The notes under the pieces: model-generated | Databases searched by the model: none | What the model was told of the DNA's origin: nothing | The model's input: the letters and a program-made list of their open reading frames with translations, nothing else | NCBI GenBank assembly: GCA_002794785.1 | Contig: NBBA01000014.1 | Span: forward strand, 62,001 to 126,000 | Direction: 5' to 3' | Origin: Coniferiporia sulphurascens | Taxonomy: Eukaryota > Basidiomycota > Agaricomycetes > Hymenochaetales > Hymenochaetaceae | DNA: 64,000 bases | Position numbers and translations under genes: made by a program | Part shown: in pieces, positions 51,781-63,980 of the stretch | Numbering within the stretch: position 1 is the stretch's first letter | Layout: the number at the start of each line of letters is the position of its first letter

Positions 51781-53116
51781 TGTCAGCGCTGACTGGGGTG
51801 ATGGGGGTGGTGAAGTGGACTTGGCCGTTGGTAAAGGCCAGAGGGTCCATCCATGGGGGATGTGTGTATGCAGGGACTTGTTGAACCCAAGGGGCTTGGA
51901 CCTGCAACAAAAGGGAGAAAGGTCTGTTAGCTACGTTTTTAAATAATTTATGGCCAATAGAGTGAGGGGTGCACCAGAGGTGCAGAGAATGGGTCGTCTT
52001 TATATACTCAAAGTAGAAAGAGAGAGGGGGAACAGAGCAAAGGAAATTGGTGGAATGGGGGGAGGTGCCTTTGAAGATGCCCAGAATCCAGCGGCAAGCC
52101 GTGTTTTGCACAGCCTGCAGTCGGTTTACCAGTGTTTTTTGGTGGCGGCCATGGTACCATACTGGCACTCCCCACACTAGGACAGAGTGTATGCAGGAGG
52201 TATATAGGTGGTGGAGGAGGAGGGCCAAGATGCTGCATTGGGTGTTGCCCAGGATGCGGAGGGCGGTGAGGGTGGAGAGCCCCTTGGAGCGCATGTGCTC
52301 AACATGGGGCTTGAAAGAGAGGCCTGGATCCCACCAAATCCCCAACCATCGCAGTGGGATTGGGGGGCGAATCAGGGTGTTGGGGTCGACCTGGACCCCG
52401 GCAGTGTCCCAGCCGTTGTAGCCAGTGCGTTGCCGGGGGGGGTGGAAATGGAGGCACTCTGTCTTGGCAGCTTTGATGTTGAGACCAATGGTGCTGAAGA
52501 GGGTGTCGAGTTGGTGGTATGCACTGGTGAGGGAGCGGCAGTTGGATGCTACAGAGGGGCCAACACATATTAGTAAGTGGTCATCGATGTATGCTAAGGC
52601 GGTGGTGCCGTCAAAGGCAACGGCGACCTGCCGGTCCGTCATGAAGGACAAACACCAGTTGGCCATGTCAGGCATGCAACCGAGGTCTAGCAATTGTTGG
52701 TGGAGGAGTTGGGGGTGTACCGAATCAAAGAAGCCCTGAATGTCGACTGCAAGGACCGAGCAGACAAGGCCCTCTGAGTGGGCACACTCCACAATCTGTA
52801 AAAGGTGTTGGGCGGCATCATAGACTGAATGGCCTTGACGCCCCCTGAGGAGGTGTTGGGCAGCATTGTAGACCGAATGGCCCTGACGCCCCCCATATTG
52901 GTTTGGTGGCAGCCAGCCCTGCATGTTTGTGAGGAACTGGAGCCGGTTAGCTATTATCTTTTCAAGGAGTTTCCCTAGGGTCTCCTCAAGGGTGATGGGC
53001 TGGTAAGAGTGCAGCGAAAAAGGGTCCTTCTTGTTGGGCTTCCAAAGCATCACCACCTTTGCCACCTGCCAGCACTCAGGGTGATGCCCCAAGTGCAGAC
53101 AGTCATTGAAAAGTTC
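51781..53116 (-). pseudogene. LINE-A ORF2 reverse transcriptase, copy 10
   Basis: A 464-codon open frame. LWKPNKKDPFSLHSYQPI, VLAVDIQGFFDSVHPQLL and an intact AYIDDHLLIC box are present, but an in-frame deletion of about 45 codons between two GTT segments removes the GTPQGLPVSP motif B. A tandem duplication repeats the GRQGHSVYNAAQHLL segment. Both keep the frame open, so ORF length alone would mislead. The 3' side is cut by the tail of copy 9. Confidence 0.85.
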
Positions 53117-53123
53117 CCACCAT

Positions 53124-53973
53124 TTTAAAAAAAAAATTATTCCTGCAGTATTACATAATTACAAGCTGCCCCCATGAAGGGGGGGCCCTAACTACATAAC
53201 AACAGAGGCGCCCATCATCGCACAACACATGAAACTGGGCAGGGGCCCTGTGTTAAGCTCAACGGTTACACGGTGATCAACATCGGGGCTTCCTGATTGT
53301 CGGAACTGATGATATGGCAACGGGGCTTCCTAGATGTCGTAAGTCGAGGATGATCATCAGTGGGGCTTCCTGATCAACGATGTGGACACGGTAGGCTTCT
53401 ATAGCGAGTCGGGTGGCGACGAAGCGACAAATGGCCAAGTGGCACACAGTAGACTGGTGGTAGCAGATAATGGGCTTGTATGAACAAAGAGCACAAGCTT
53501 AGGGCTTGTGCTACTGAAGTTACATGCTTATATGCTACTCTATGTGTTTGCTACTGTAGCGACTTGGTTAGGTATGTTGACCAGACTATGGAAGGTCATG
53601 GAAACTCAAGGAAGGCCTTGGTAATACAAGTACGATGATCAATAAGCAAAGCACATCATGATGGTGCAGTAAGGCGTCATCATGGCGTCTTATGGTGCAA
53701 AGTGAATAAGGATGAGTAAGGTAGAGAAATGGGGGAGTTGCGCTGACTGGTGATGACGAAGAGGAAGTGAGTCAGCGCAGTAATGGAAAAGTAAAGGAAA
53801 ATTGTAACACCCTGCTCCCCAAAGGGTGCCAAGGTGTGGAGGGCCCCTATTAGTGAACGAGAAAGAAGAGGGAGGAATACATATCACTACAGCAAAGCCA
53901 AACAGGCAAAGGCAGGCAAGAGGGGTAGCTTAGAATAGGAAAGGGAGGGCGAGAGTGCTGGCCGGGACATATG
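53124..53973 (-). mobile_element. LINE 3' UTR remnant, copy 11, split by a Gypsy LTR
   Basis: Minus-strand LINE 3' UTR with hairpin (GCCCCCATGAAGGGGGGGCC on the plus strand, loop changed) and T/A tail at 53124-53142. A solo LTR at 53251-53809 splits it. The 5' end of LINE copy 12 cuts it at 53973. Confidence 0.8.
53251..53809 (-). mobile_element. Chromovirus solo LTR
   Basis: 559 bp with the perfect 5-bp duplication CCCTG (53246-53250 and 53810-53814). TATAAG box and hairpin present. Confidence 0.92.
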
Positions 53974-54036
53974 CGGGACATCCTTCTTGTCCAGTAACCA
54001 CCACCATTGACTAGTGTGGGCAGCTAAAACTCCCCC

Positions 54037-55549
54037 ATGTCAAACCCTAGTGACTACCGGAATGCTCTTCGTTGTACTCAACCCTCTGTCTCCTCAAGCT
54101 CGTCAGCTAGCATAGCCGCTGCAAGATCCGCTGAAGCCGCCGCCTCCGCTATGCATGAGACAACCCCTACCCCCTACTCTCAAAACCCCCTCCTGGCCCC
54201 GACCTCCTCCCCAGACATACTGGCACCCTCCCCCAACATTGGCGACTCCCAACTGGTGTCGGCCTACGACTTTACCGCCCAAGCATGCAACGAGTCGAGG
54301 CACGTGTCCCGAGCCGGCTCCCCAGCCTCCTTGGTAGGGTCGATCCATGCATCCAACGAGTTTGGTGAGATGGCCCCAGAGATGGCGGTCAACCCCCATA
54401 CCCCCCCACAACAGGTGGGAGGCACAAGCCTCAGACGGAAACGTTCCTCTGCCGCCATGTCACTGCTCACCCTGAGAGCAGCCCCCAGCACCTCCAACTA
54501 TGAACCCCACACCTTGGGGTTCATGTACTCCCTCTTGCGTGCCCTGGAAGACTTTGACAAGGAAATGGCGGACGCCTCCACCACCAACACTGACATCAAG
54601 GCGGCACAGTTTGTTGGTGACCTCCTCTGGAATGTACAGCAGACTCTAGCCCGCCTAGCAGAGGAAAAGAAGGACCCCCACCACCTCATTCTCCGCAATG
54701 CAGAAATGGCCTACAACTTCATGAAGGGGGGGAAAGTAATTGCCCTCCCAGAACCCTTTGCCCCAGCCCGCCCCAGCAGAACCCCCCGGCCACCACCAGG
54801 ACCCCCACCACCGCACCCATGACCCCAGAAATGAAGGCACTGACTGATGCAGTCAAGCGCCTGACTACTGATGTGGCTTCTATTTCGCATCAGATGGCTT
54901 CCATCAGTTCTAGGCCCACCCCCTGACAACAGCAGCAACAGCAACAGCCACCTGCCACCCTGGCCACCAACACAGCCGCCCCCACCTCCTATGTGCAGGT
55001 AGCCACAGCCGCGGCTCCCCTGACATCCGCTAACCCAGCTCCAGTGGCCCTGGTCACCGGAGCAGTCATCAACCCAGTGCAGAAGAAGAAGAAACGCCAG
55101 TGTAAGGTGCCCCCCCCACCCACAATGTATGCCAAGGACCCAACATTGGTCCTCACACCAACTGTTGGCATATGGGCCAAAAATCAGAAGTCAGCAATGG
55201 CCCTGACCAAGACGTCCCATGAGTTCTTCACCTCCCTCCCCACTGCAGACAAGTCCCGGTCCTCTCCTCTTCATATAACATGAAGGGGAACATCATGACC
55301 ACTTTTGTGGCACGCCTGTCCTCGGCTAACCCGACCATGGAAACAATCATTGATTGTCACTCCACAGCCTATGCTTCCCACATGCACCAGAGTGCATCGT
55401 GGAGGGAATTACTATCCCGACTGCCTTCTCCCTAACCCCCTCCAGAGTCCACCCCCAGTCTGCCCTCCACATCTCCATGGTGCCCTGCAAGGACTTTTTG
55501 TTTGACCAGAATGGACACACCATCACTGAGAAGGCCCTCATGGCCGAAA
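54037..55549 (+). pseudogene. LINE-A ORF1, copy 12
   Basis: The ATG at 54037 follows the leader AAAACTCCCCC. The first 261 codons are open (MSNPSDYRNALRCTQPSVSS start, VNPHTPPQQVGGTSL, QFVGDLLWNVQQTLARLA). Then come a frame change near 54800, TGA at about 54924-54926 before the glutamine tract, KKKKRQCKVPPPPTMYAKD, a one-base loss near 55250, and the deletion at 55549 before the Cys/His knuckles. Confidence 0.82.
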
Positions 55550-56942
55550 TCTGCCCATACTCCTTTCGGAGCTTACAGGGGCACTGGCCAACACATCCAA
55601 CTTGTTGGCTCCAGGCCTCTCAGGAATAGGCTATCACCCCCTGAAATGGGTGGTAGAAGCCTACCCTGATGAGATACTTATGCTTTTCAACGACTGTCTG
55701 TGCTTGGGGCACCACCCTGAGTGCTGGTGGGTGGCAAAGGTTGTAATGCTTAGGAAGCCAAACAAGAAGGACCCCTTCTTGCTGCATTCATACCAGCCCA
55801 TCACCCTCAAGGAGACCTTAGGGAAACTCCTTGAAAAGATAATAGCTAACCAGCTCCAGTTCCTCACTAACATGTGGGACTGGTTGCCACCTAATCAATA
55901 TGGGGGGCGTCAGGGCCATTCGGTCTACGACACTGCCCAACATCTTTTACAGATTGCGGAGTGTGCTCACTCGGAGGGCCTCATATGCTCGGTCCTAGTG
56001 GTCGACATCCAGGCGGTCAACATCCAGGGGTTTTTCGACTCAGTGCACCCCCAGCTCCTCCACCAACAACTGTTGGACCTCGGTTGCATGCCTGACATGG
56101 CCGACTGGTTCTTGTCCTTCATGATGGACAGGCAGGTTGCTGTCGCCTTCGATGGCACCACCCTCCCTACCGCCCCCAAACCCAACTTCAGCACCCCCCA
56201 GGGATTGCCAGTCTCCCCCATCCTGTCAACTATATTCACAGGGGTGGTCCTCCAGCACTTCCACCAAGCCGGCACCACTGCCCTGGCATATGTCAACAAC
56301 CATCTACTAATCTGTGTAGGTCCCTCAGTGGCATCCAACTGCCGTGCCCTCGCCCACACCTACCAACAACTCGACACCCTCTTTGGCACCATCAGTCTCA
56401 ACATCGAAGCTGCCAAGACGGAGTGCCTCCACTTTCACCCCCCTCGGCGACACACCGGCTATGATGGCTGGGACACCACTGGTGTCCAAGTCGACCCCAA
56501 CACCCTGATCCGCCCCTCAATCCCACTGCAATGGTTGGGGATATGGTGGGACCCGGGCCTCTCCTTTAAGCCCCATGTTGAGCACATGCACTCCAAGGGG
56601 CTCTCCACCCTCGCCACCCTCCACATCCTGGGCAACACCCAACATGGCATCTCAGCCCTCCTCCTCCACCGCCTATATACCTCCTGCATCCGCTCTGTCC
56701 TGTCATGGGGGGCACCAGTCTGGTATCATGGCCGCCACCAAAAAACCCTGGTAAACTGCCTCCAGGCCATGCAAAACACGGCTTGCCGCTGGATTTTGGG
56801 CGTCTTCAAAGGCGCCTCCCCCCATTCCACTAATTTTCTCTGTTCCGTCCCCCCTCTTTCTTTCTACTTCGAATATATAAAGACTACCCATTCCCTGTGC
56901 CTATGGCGCACCCCTCACTCTATTGGCCAAAAAAAATTTTAA
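55550..56942 (+). pseudogene. LINE-A ORF2 reverse transcriptase, copy 12
   Basis: Open from about 55602. LRKPNKKDPFLLHSYQPI, QYGGRQGHSVYDTAQHLL, motif A with a short tandem repeat (VVDIQAVNIQGFFDS), FSTPQGLPVSPILSTIF (Gly of GTPQG changed to Ser) and a catalytic box AYVNNHLLIC with both Asp changed to Asn. It ends at an A-run frame change at 56935-56942. Confidence 0.85.
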
Positions 56943-58252
56943 ATGTAGCTAACAGACCTTTTTCCCTTTCTCTGCAGGTCCGAGCCCCTTGGGTTCAACA
57001 AGTCCCTGCATATACACATCCCCCATGGATGGACCCCCTGGCTTTCACCAAAGGCCGAGTCCATTTCACCACCCCCATCACCCCCGTTAGTGCCGACACC
57101 CGCAAAAAGTTCATTAACACCACATGGGACCTAGGCACCACTCCCCACGTCCAAGTATTCATGGACGGCTCTTACATTGATGACAAGTCGGGCTCTGCCA
57201 TCTGTGCAATGCTGGGCTCCACCTGTCTCCGGTCATGCCGACTGGAGTCCCCCACCTGCGCTACCACCATGGATGACAAGGAGTTCTCCCTCACCACGGC
57301 CCCAGGCTGGGTAGCATGCCGCCTCCCAGTGCAACTGCATGTCACATCAGACATCTTCTTTCTGTCCAATTCGCTGACTGCACTCCACCTCTTCTGCACT
57401 TGGGCTGCTGCCCCCAGTGCCCACCTCCTCCACATTTGGAAAGCAGGTGTGGAGACTCTGCTGGACTCATATCCCCAGCTCACCGTTCACTTTGTATGGT
57501 GTCCTGGCCACTCAGACATCCCCAGAAATGAATGGGCTGACACGGAAGCGAAGCTGGCAACCGAGCTCCCTCCATCCGACCTCAAACCATCCACCTCCGC
57601 ACTAAAAGAAGTCACTGTCCACACCCTCATGGACCGATGGACCTTCTCGCTTGCCCGCCCACTAGCATCCACTGCCAACAAATACCTTGTGGTACATGGC
57701 ATCCCCTCTCACTGACCTAGGAAGCTGCTCATGCACTTGGTCGACCACCCCTGATGCGAGCTGGTGGCAGTCGCTCAAGTCCTCTGTCACGCCGGTCCCT
57801 ATGGGGGCTACTGGCTGAGTTTTGGCTCAGCCTACTGGCATAGACACAGCCTTATTTCGCACTGCCGGTGGCACAACCACCCCCCCTGGCCTGCGCAGTC
57901 GACCACCCACATCCTAGGCGGCTGCAGCACCTTCCACCCTTGGATATGACATGTGTGGCCACCTCAGGACCCTCTCCCAGTCCACCACTCAGAGTGGGCT
58001 GACGAACACTGCCTCCCAGTTTTGCACCATTGGCTTAAGCTGACGGGGCACCTAAACCACCTCTCTGACCGTGCTGCAGGCGCCATCAGGCTCTCTTTTG
58101 CCATGATGGACTTAGACAGCCACCCAACCAATGAGGATATGGACCTGGACCTCCTACAGGACTACATGCACTGTATGCTCAGACCTTGAACCCAGGACTC
58201 GGACCCAGCCCTTTTGGAGCTCTCAGGTATGCTCCCTCCCTTTCCCTCTGAT
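56943..58252 (+). pseudogene. LINE-A ORF2 RNase H and C-terminus, copy 12
   Basis: RNase H is open to 57715: VFMDGSYIDDKSGSAI, MDDKEFSLTTA (Glu), LSNSLTALH (Asp to Asn), HSDIPRNEWADTEAKLA. TGA at about 57713-57715 and about 57754, then the Cys/His tail (57764-57949 and 57953-58189), and TGA at about 58187 before the natural end LPPFPSD near 58250. Three of the stops match CGA-to-TGA changes. Confidence 0.82.
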
Positions 58253-58580
58253 TAGTGCCCATCTTTCAAATTCCTATGGATATGTCTCGGCTGGCACTCT
58301 CGCCTCCTCATTCTCATTTCTAAGCTTCCTACTTTAACCTGTCCTCATCCACTTGGTTTGTTCATAGTGATATGTATTCCTCCTTCTCGGGTTTTCTCTT
58401 TTGTACTAAATAGGGGCTCTTCACACTTTGGCATCCCTAGGGGAGCAGAGCCCCTGCCCAGTTTTGTGCGATGCACAATGACAGGTGCCTCCGTTTTTAT
58501 GTAGTTAGGGCCCTCCCTTTGGGGGGGCAGCTTGTAATTATGTAATACTGCAGGAATAATAATAAATAAATAAATAAAAC

Positions 58581-59823
58581 CATGACACCATGTCTGGTGG
58601 GCATCCCATCTCCAAAAGCTGATGGTGGAGTCGTCTTGGGTGCACCGAGTTGAAGAAGCCCTGAATGTCCACCACAAGGATGGAGCAAATGAGGCCCTTC
58701 ACTTGGGTGCCTTCGACGATCTGTAAAAGGTGCTGGGCAGCATCATAGACCGAGTGGCCCTGACATCCCCCATATTGGTTTGGTGGCAGCCAGTCTCATT
58801 GATTAGTGAGGTACTGGAGCCAGTTAGCAATCATTTTTTTGAGTAACTTGCCCAAGGTTTCCTTGAGGGTGATGGGGTGATAGGAGCAGGGGGAGAATGG
58901 ATCCTTTTTGTTTGGCTTCTGGAGCATTACGACTTTTGCCATCCGCCAGAAGGCTGGGTGGTGGCCCAGTCGCAGGCAGTCATTGAAAAGTGCAAGTACC
59001 TTGTCTGGATAGGCATCGACCACCCATTTAAGGGGGCAATACCCAATCCTTGAAGGGCCCAGGGCTGACAAGTTGGAAGTATCGGCCAGTGCGCCTGTAA
59101 GCTCAGAGAAGAGTAGCAGCGGTGCAGCTGGGGTAGGGGGAGGCAGGGGGCCAAGGCCCACAGCTGGGAGTGGGGGGGGCGGCAGAAAGAATGTTGATCT
59201 GAAAAGCTCACCTTTCTCTTTGTCGGTTTGGGTGAATGTGCCATCCGCACATTTCAGCGAGGGGACTTGGGTTGGTCAGATGCCGAGGTCTCGTTTGGCC
59301 CATGACCAGATGTTAGAGGGGTCGGCCTCTGATGCCTGTTCCGAGTAGTATGTCTGCTTCGCCACACACACCCCTCTCTTGAAGGAGCACCTTGCCGCAG
59401 CTTTTGCTGTGGGTGTTGTGGCACTGTGAATCGAATTCAGTAAGTCATGGCAGTTGGATGACCACCAGGGGACTGCTGTTTTCGATGGAGACCGGATTGT
59501 GGTGAAAGGTTGAAGTGCATCTGTCATGGCTTTAAGGACAGCACTGGCTTTGAGATCTAGGGAGTTAGCATCTACAACTGGGAGGGCGAATGTGTCTGTG
59601 AGGGCTGGAAATGCGGCCTCCGTCCAGCTGTCCTTGTCCTTGTTGCCGAGTTTTCGGGTTGTTGGTGTAGGCCGGGGCATTGTTGTTGGTATGGACCATC
59701 GCAGGATGTGATGGTCAGAGAGTGGTGATTGGGTGTTGGCGAAGGAGTCCATGATGGGCTCTGGGTTGATTGATGGTGGGGCCCATACCATGTTGATTGG
59801 GCAACATTGATGCCCTGGGAGGG
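58581..59823 (-). pseudogene. LINE family B endonuclease and RT (copy with ORF1 at 62107-63165)
   Basis: Minus strand. Endonuclease part 59791-59276: MVWAPPSINPEPIMDS, LSDHHILRW, then the basic spacer AARCSFKRGVCVAKQTYY and NIWSWAKRDLGI. RT part from about 59250: LLLFSELTGALADTSNLSA, LQKPNKKDPFSPCSYHPI, HSVYDAAQHLL, MSTTRKE-like motif A region (VDIQGFFNSVHP), and MGCPPDMVSW. Several frame changes. The 3' side ends against the tail of LINE copy 12. The 5' side is joined to X chimera 4 at 59823. Confidence 0.8.
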
Positions 59824-60293
59824 GCCGGGTTTTTTATTTATTTTTAAATTTATTATTCCTACTGAGCTACATAATACACCTGCGGCCCTGAAGGAGCTGC
59901 CTGTAAACTACCTAACTACTGAGGTGCCCGTCATCGCTCATTGAGTGAAACTGGGTGGGGCACGTGCCACCCAGGGGAGGCCTAGTGTACTTATGCACCC
60001 TATTAGGGATAAATAGAGGGGAAAGAGGGAGGCATACATATTGAGACTACAAAAAGCCAAACCAGGCAAGAAGCATGATCAGGAAAAGAGGAGTCCCTTA
60101 GAAGAGGAAAGGAGCAGCTGCCAGTGCCATAGAAGGAACCAATGTGGAATCCGAAGGGCAGTCAAGAGTCAGAGGGAAATGGTGGGAGTGTACCTGAGAG
60201 CTCCAAAAGAGCCGGGTCCACATCCTGAGTCCTGGATCCAAGCAACCTGCACATGTAGCCCCAGAGGGTGTCCAAGTCCAGGTTGTTATCCAC
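59824..60293 (-). mobile_element. LINE family B 3' end, LINE part of X chimera 4
   Basis: Minus strand: the last ORF2 codons (LDLDTLWGYMCRLLGSRTQ, LLELSGTLPPFPSDS, stop near 60162), 3' UTR, and a tail of T/A repeats at 59828-59855. The 3' end differs from LINE-A (GGAATAATAAATTT preceded by a different short stem), which defines family B. Confidence 0.75.
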
Positions 60294-62106
60294 GATTAAG
60301 GGCACCCTTGCAGGACCCATCACTATGCATACACCTTCCTCATGACATCGCTGCCCCCAGGACAAAGGCCTTACACATGACACGCTGTCCTCTATGGCAC
60401 ACTGGGTTGGGTAAGGTGTGCCGTGCCAGGAGAACACCCCGAGTGAAGGTCGCAGCACCATAGGCACTACTCCACCCATTGGGATGCCCCCCCTACCCTA
60501 CACATTCCCTCCCTTGCCCCGCTTTCCACTGTAGAGCGCTGCTGGATCATGGGAATCAACTTAAGCCCAAGATGGGAATTACCCCTACCTGAACCCACAG
60601 AGGATTTAGTCCTCTCAAGCCAAATGAAGGGAACTACCCCCCACCGCTATGGCCTGCTCAGAGGTCAGGTTACCCCAACATGAGTTTCCCATTCCCATGC
60701 ACACGCTTCGGAGCCCAGGGTAAACCCCGGGGAATACTCAGGACTGAGTCCCGCTTCCGGATCCGCAGTGTACACGAGTCTCCGCATTGCCAGAGGCTTG
60801 GACCCTAGCCTATCTCTTTCAAGGCTGCCAGGGAGTCCACTTGACTAACCACCCCCAGTGGAGCACTGACCACCTCCTGTCGTTCCCAGTGAAGGGTTCA
60901 TGAGTAGGGACCTGCCATCTCCCCCGAGGGCCCATGGTGGCCTGTTGCTCTCGCATCGGCTGGTTATCACTGACGATGCCACATGTTATGAGACCCCTAT
61001 GTCCTTATAGCATCCAATGCCGTCATCAGACACCCTCTCGGGATTTGGGGATGGCAGTTCTTTGATTAGTCTATGCCGAGGACTACGCAGCCCCAGATCC
61101 GAGTTTCCCAACTGAAGCCGACTGCTGGCTGGGCAGGGGGTCCCCCCCCCCCCGTAGGGACGTTAACGTCATGTCCCCCCCGACTGGCAGGCATACGCAC
61201 CCTTGCGCCACCGAGAGGCGGACCAGCAAGCACACTGCCTCAAGAAGGTCAGTGTTAAGCTCAACAGTTACGCGGTGATCGACGTCGGGGCTTCCTGATC
61301 GTCAGAACTGATGGTACGGCAATGGGGCTTCCTAGATGTCATAAGTCGAGGATGATCATTGGAGGGGCTTCCTGATCGGCGATGTGGACGTGGTGGGCTT
61401 CTATAACGAGTTGGGTTACGACGAAGCAACTAGTGGTCAAGAGACACACAGTAGGCGAGTGGTAGCAGATAATGGGCTTGTATGAACAAAGAGCACAAGC
61501 TTAGGGCTTGTGCTACTGAAGTTACATGCTTATATGCTATTCTATGTGTTTGCTACTGTAGCGACTTGGTTAGGTATGTTTACCAGACTATGGAGGGTCG
61601 TGGAACTCAAGGGAATGCCTTGGTAATACAAGTACGGTGATCAGTAAGCAAAGCACGTCATCATGGTGCAATACGGCGTCATCATGGTGCCTTATGGTGT
61701 AAGGTGAATAAGAATGAGTAAGGTAGAGGAATGGGGGAGTTGCGCTGACTGATGATGATGAAGAGGAAGTGAGTCAGCGCAGTAAGGGAGAATAAAGGAA
61801 AATTGTAACAGTCAGTGCAGATGTGAAGAAGGATCATCCTCACCGAGTCACCCCCCCCAATGCAACATTTTCGATGGGTTGCATACCCTCCAGCAAGCGG
61901 TTAAGCCCCTTTCGTGCCATCCAACGATGCCGTTACAGCGCCTTGGCGACCAGCAAGCAGCACTCCTTTATAAAAGGTGCACAGTTGGATACCTTCTCTC
62001 ATGATGCCCCAGTAGTATACCAGAGCAGAGCACAGGTTGCTGCAACTGACCAGAGACAACCCCAGAGTGAAGGTGAGATGGTGGTGGTAAGAGGACAAGA
62101 AGGATG
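60294..62106 (-). mobile_element. X module copy 4, split by a Gypsy LTR
   Basis: X module on the minus strand (62106-61816 and 61252-60294) interrupted by the solo LTR at 61253-61810. It contains the intact palindrome GACGTTAACGTC (61159-61170). Its 3' end (GGGTGCCCTTAAT) joins the LINE-B 3' end. Its 5' end (CATCCTTCTTGTCCTC) lies in a LINE-B ORF1 at a run of C. There is no gene in this 1.8 kb. Confidence 0.75.
61253..61810 (-). mobile_element. Chromovirus solo LTR in X copy 4
   Basis: 558 bp with the perfect 5-bp duplication GTCAG (61248-61252 and 61811-61815). Confidence 0.92.
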
Positions 62107-63225
62107 GGGGAGGGGGTGGTTGCCTGACTTTCTTCACCTTCTTCGCTGGGGCCATCTGGGCTGCCAGGGGCTGGGGGAGGTTAGCTGCAATCGCCGCTAA
62201 CTGTGCATACATCATTGGTGCTCCTGCTGGCATGACTTTCACCACAGCCTCAAGCTGAGCCAAGGTAATGGTTGTGGCAACAGGTGCCATGCTGGTGGGA
62301 GTGGGGGTGGTTCCTCCCACACTCGTGGGAGTCTGCTGAGTGGCCTGTTGGGGCCTCGGGGCAGGGCGAGACGCCAAGGAGGAGACCTGGTGGGTGAGGT
62401 TCCCCACATCAACTGAGAGGCATTTGACAATGTCTGCCAGAGCTGTGATCTGTGAATCCGGGGGGGTGGGTTGGGCTTGGGCCTGCAGTCTTGCTCTTGG
62501 GGTGAATAAGAATGGGGTTCTGAGGGCTGAGGAGAAGGGGGCCCCGAGTGAAATTCGGGCCCCCATCATGTTCTGGATGTACACCTGTTCTGCAGTGTGG
62601 GTGGCGATGTGGTCCGGATCATCCTGTTCTTGTGTCTGGTATGCTGTCAACAGCATTTCGTGGCTGAGGGCTGTTAAATTCCCCAGGAACGCTGCTGTTG
62701 CTTGTACTACTGCAGTGGAGTTGGCAGCCTTTTCGATGTTGGCCCGAAGTGTTTGAAGTGCCCTTTCGATGCTGGGCACGAAGTCCATCAGAGCTCAAAC
62801 GAACTCCGAGGTGACTGGCCGGTTTCAAGGGGTCTCAGGGGAGAGGACATCGGCATTGCGCTTGCCTGTCGACAGTGGGGGTGTACGTGAGTCGTCTCGC
62901 ATCTGGTCATCTCCCTCTGGCCCTGATACACTCTGGGCCTGGGGGGCGTTGGGGTTGGGCTGGGCATCCCGTTGCGGCCACTGTGAGAGGTCGCCAAGGG
63001 GGCAAAGCGGTTGGGGGAGGGGCGGTGCACCAGTGGGGACAGCAAGCAGCTCCAGGGGGCAGGGGGCGACTGACAGGCTTGATGGGTGGCGCCAGACGTG
63101 GTGGAACTGGCTGTTGATAGGCCTGTGGTACGTAGTGGATGACCACCAAAATGATCTGCCATGGGGGAGTTTGAGCTGCCCATGCTAGAGAGATGGTGGT
63201 GGTAAGAGGTCAAGAAGGGATGGAC
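62107..63225 (-). pseudogene. LINE family B 5' UTR and ORF1
   Basis: The element starts at about 63225 (CATCCCTTCTTGACCTC, then TTACCACCACC), with leader CAAACTCCCCC and an ATG at about 63162 (MADHFGGHPLR). A frame change lies near 62790, after which the frame is open to 62107: FVPSIERALQTLRANIEKAA (helical), HEMLLTAYQTQEQDD, AEQVYIQNMMGARISLGAPF, ADIVKCLSVDVGNLTHQVSS, the Q/T/P-rich region with PAPRPQQATQQ, and the basic PAKKVKKVRQPPPPP, where X copy 4 cuts it. The RPAPR arginine here is the position where three LINE-A copies have TGA. Confidence 0.8.
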
Positions 63226-63350
63226 TTGAGTCTGCTGTTTAGGCCTCATGCTAAAAGAAAACAGGGCTCTGAAGGTGGAGGAGAATGGTGCACCAAGGGA
63301 GATTTGCACCCCCATCATGTTCTGAGCATACACCTGTTCTGCCAAGTGGG
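63226..63350 (-). pseudogene. LINE family B ORF1 fragment
   Basis: AEQVYAQNMMGVQISLGAPF and FRALFSFSMRPKQQTQVHP on the minus strand, cut on the downstream side by the 5' end of the neighbouring LINE-B and on the upstream side by a LINE-A tail. Confidence 0.75.
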
Positions 63351-63860
63351 GTTTTTATTATTATTATTATTATTATTATTCCTGCAGTACTACATAATTA
63401 CAAGCTGGCCCCCCAAAGGGGGGCCCTAACTACATAACAACAGAGGCGCCTGTCATCATGCATCACACAAAACTGGGTGGGGGCTCTGCTCCCCAAAGGG
63501 TGCCGAAGTGTGAAGAGCCCCTATTTAGTATGAAGGATGCTAGAAGGAGGAATACATATTGCTACAAACAAACCAAATGGATAAGGGCAGGTTAAAGTAA
63601 GAAGCTTAGAAGTGGAAAGGGAGGGCGAGAGCACTGGCTGAGACATATCCATAGGAATCTGAAAGACAGGCACTAATCAGAAGGAAAGGGAGGGAGCGTA
63701 CCTGAGAGCTCCAAAAGGGCTGGGTCCGAGTCCTGGGTTTGAGGTCTGAGCATACAACACATGTAGTCCTGTAGGAGGTCCAGGTCCATATCCTTGTTGG
63801 TTGGGTGGCCATCTAAGTCCATTGCGGCAAAAGAAAGCCTGATGGTGCCTGCAGCGCCTG
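63351..63860 (-). mobile_element. LINE-A 3' end, LINE part of X chimera 5
   Basis: Minus strand: the last ORF2 codons (MDLDGHPTNKDMDLDLLQDY, LLELSG), 3' UTR, hairpin (CCCCCCAAAGGGGGGC) and a long TAA tail at about 63352-63382. It is preceded in the same sense by X module sequence. Confidence 0.8.
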
Positions 63861-63980
63861 ACTAAAGGACGCCCTTGCGGGGCCCAACATACATGTGCAC
63901 CTTCCTTGGGATATGGGGCCCAACAAACCCCTCCTGCTGTCCTTCACACCACACAGGCCTAAAGGTGAGATTAGAGCTAC
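63861..63980 (-). mobile_element. X module copy 5 (3' end only)
   Basis: On the minus strand this is the last 120 bases of X (GGTGCACATGTATG, then GGGCGTCCTTTAGTC), joined to LINE-A 3' sequence. The rest is separated by the LTR that starts at 63981. Confidence 0.65.

Larger units (their letters stand above)
53974..58580 (+). mobile_element. LINE family A, copy 12 (internally deleted)
   Basis: Begins with the family 5' end (ACATCCTTCTTGTCCAG, then ACCACCACC) and ends with a TAA/TAAA tail (about 58553-58580). ORF1 runs to about 55549 and then joins directly to RT at CTGCCCATACTCC. About 2 kb (ORF1 knuckles, endonuclease, spacer) is missing. RT, RNase H and 3' UTR follow. Confidence 0.88.
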
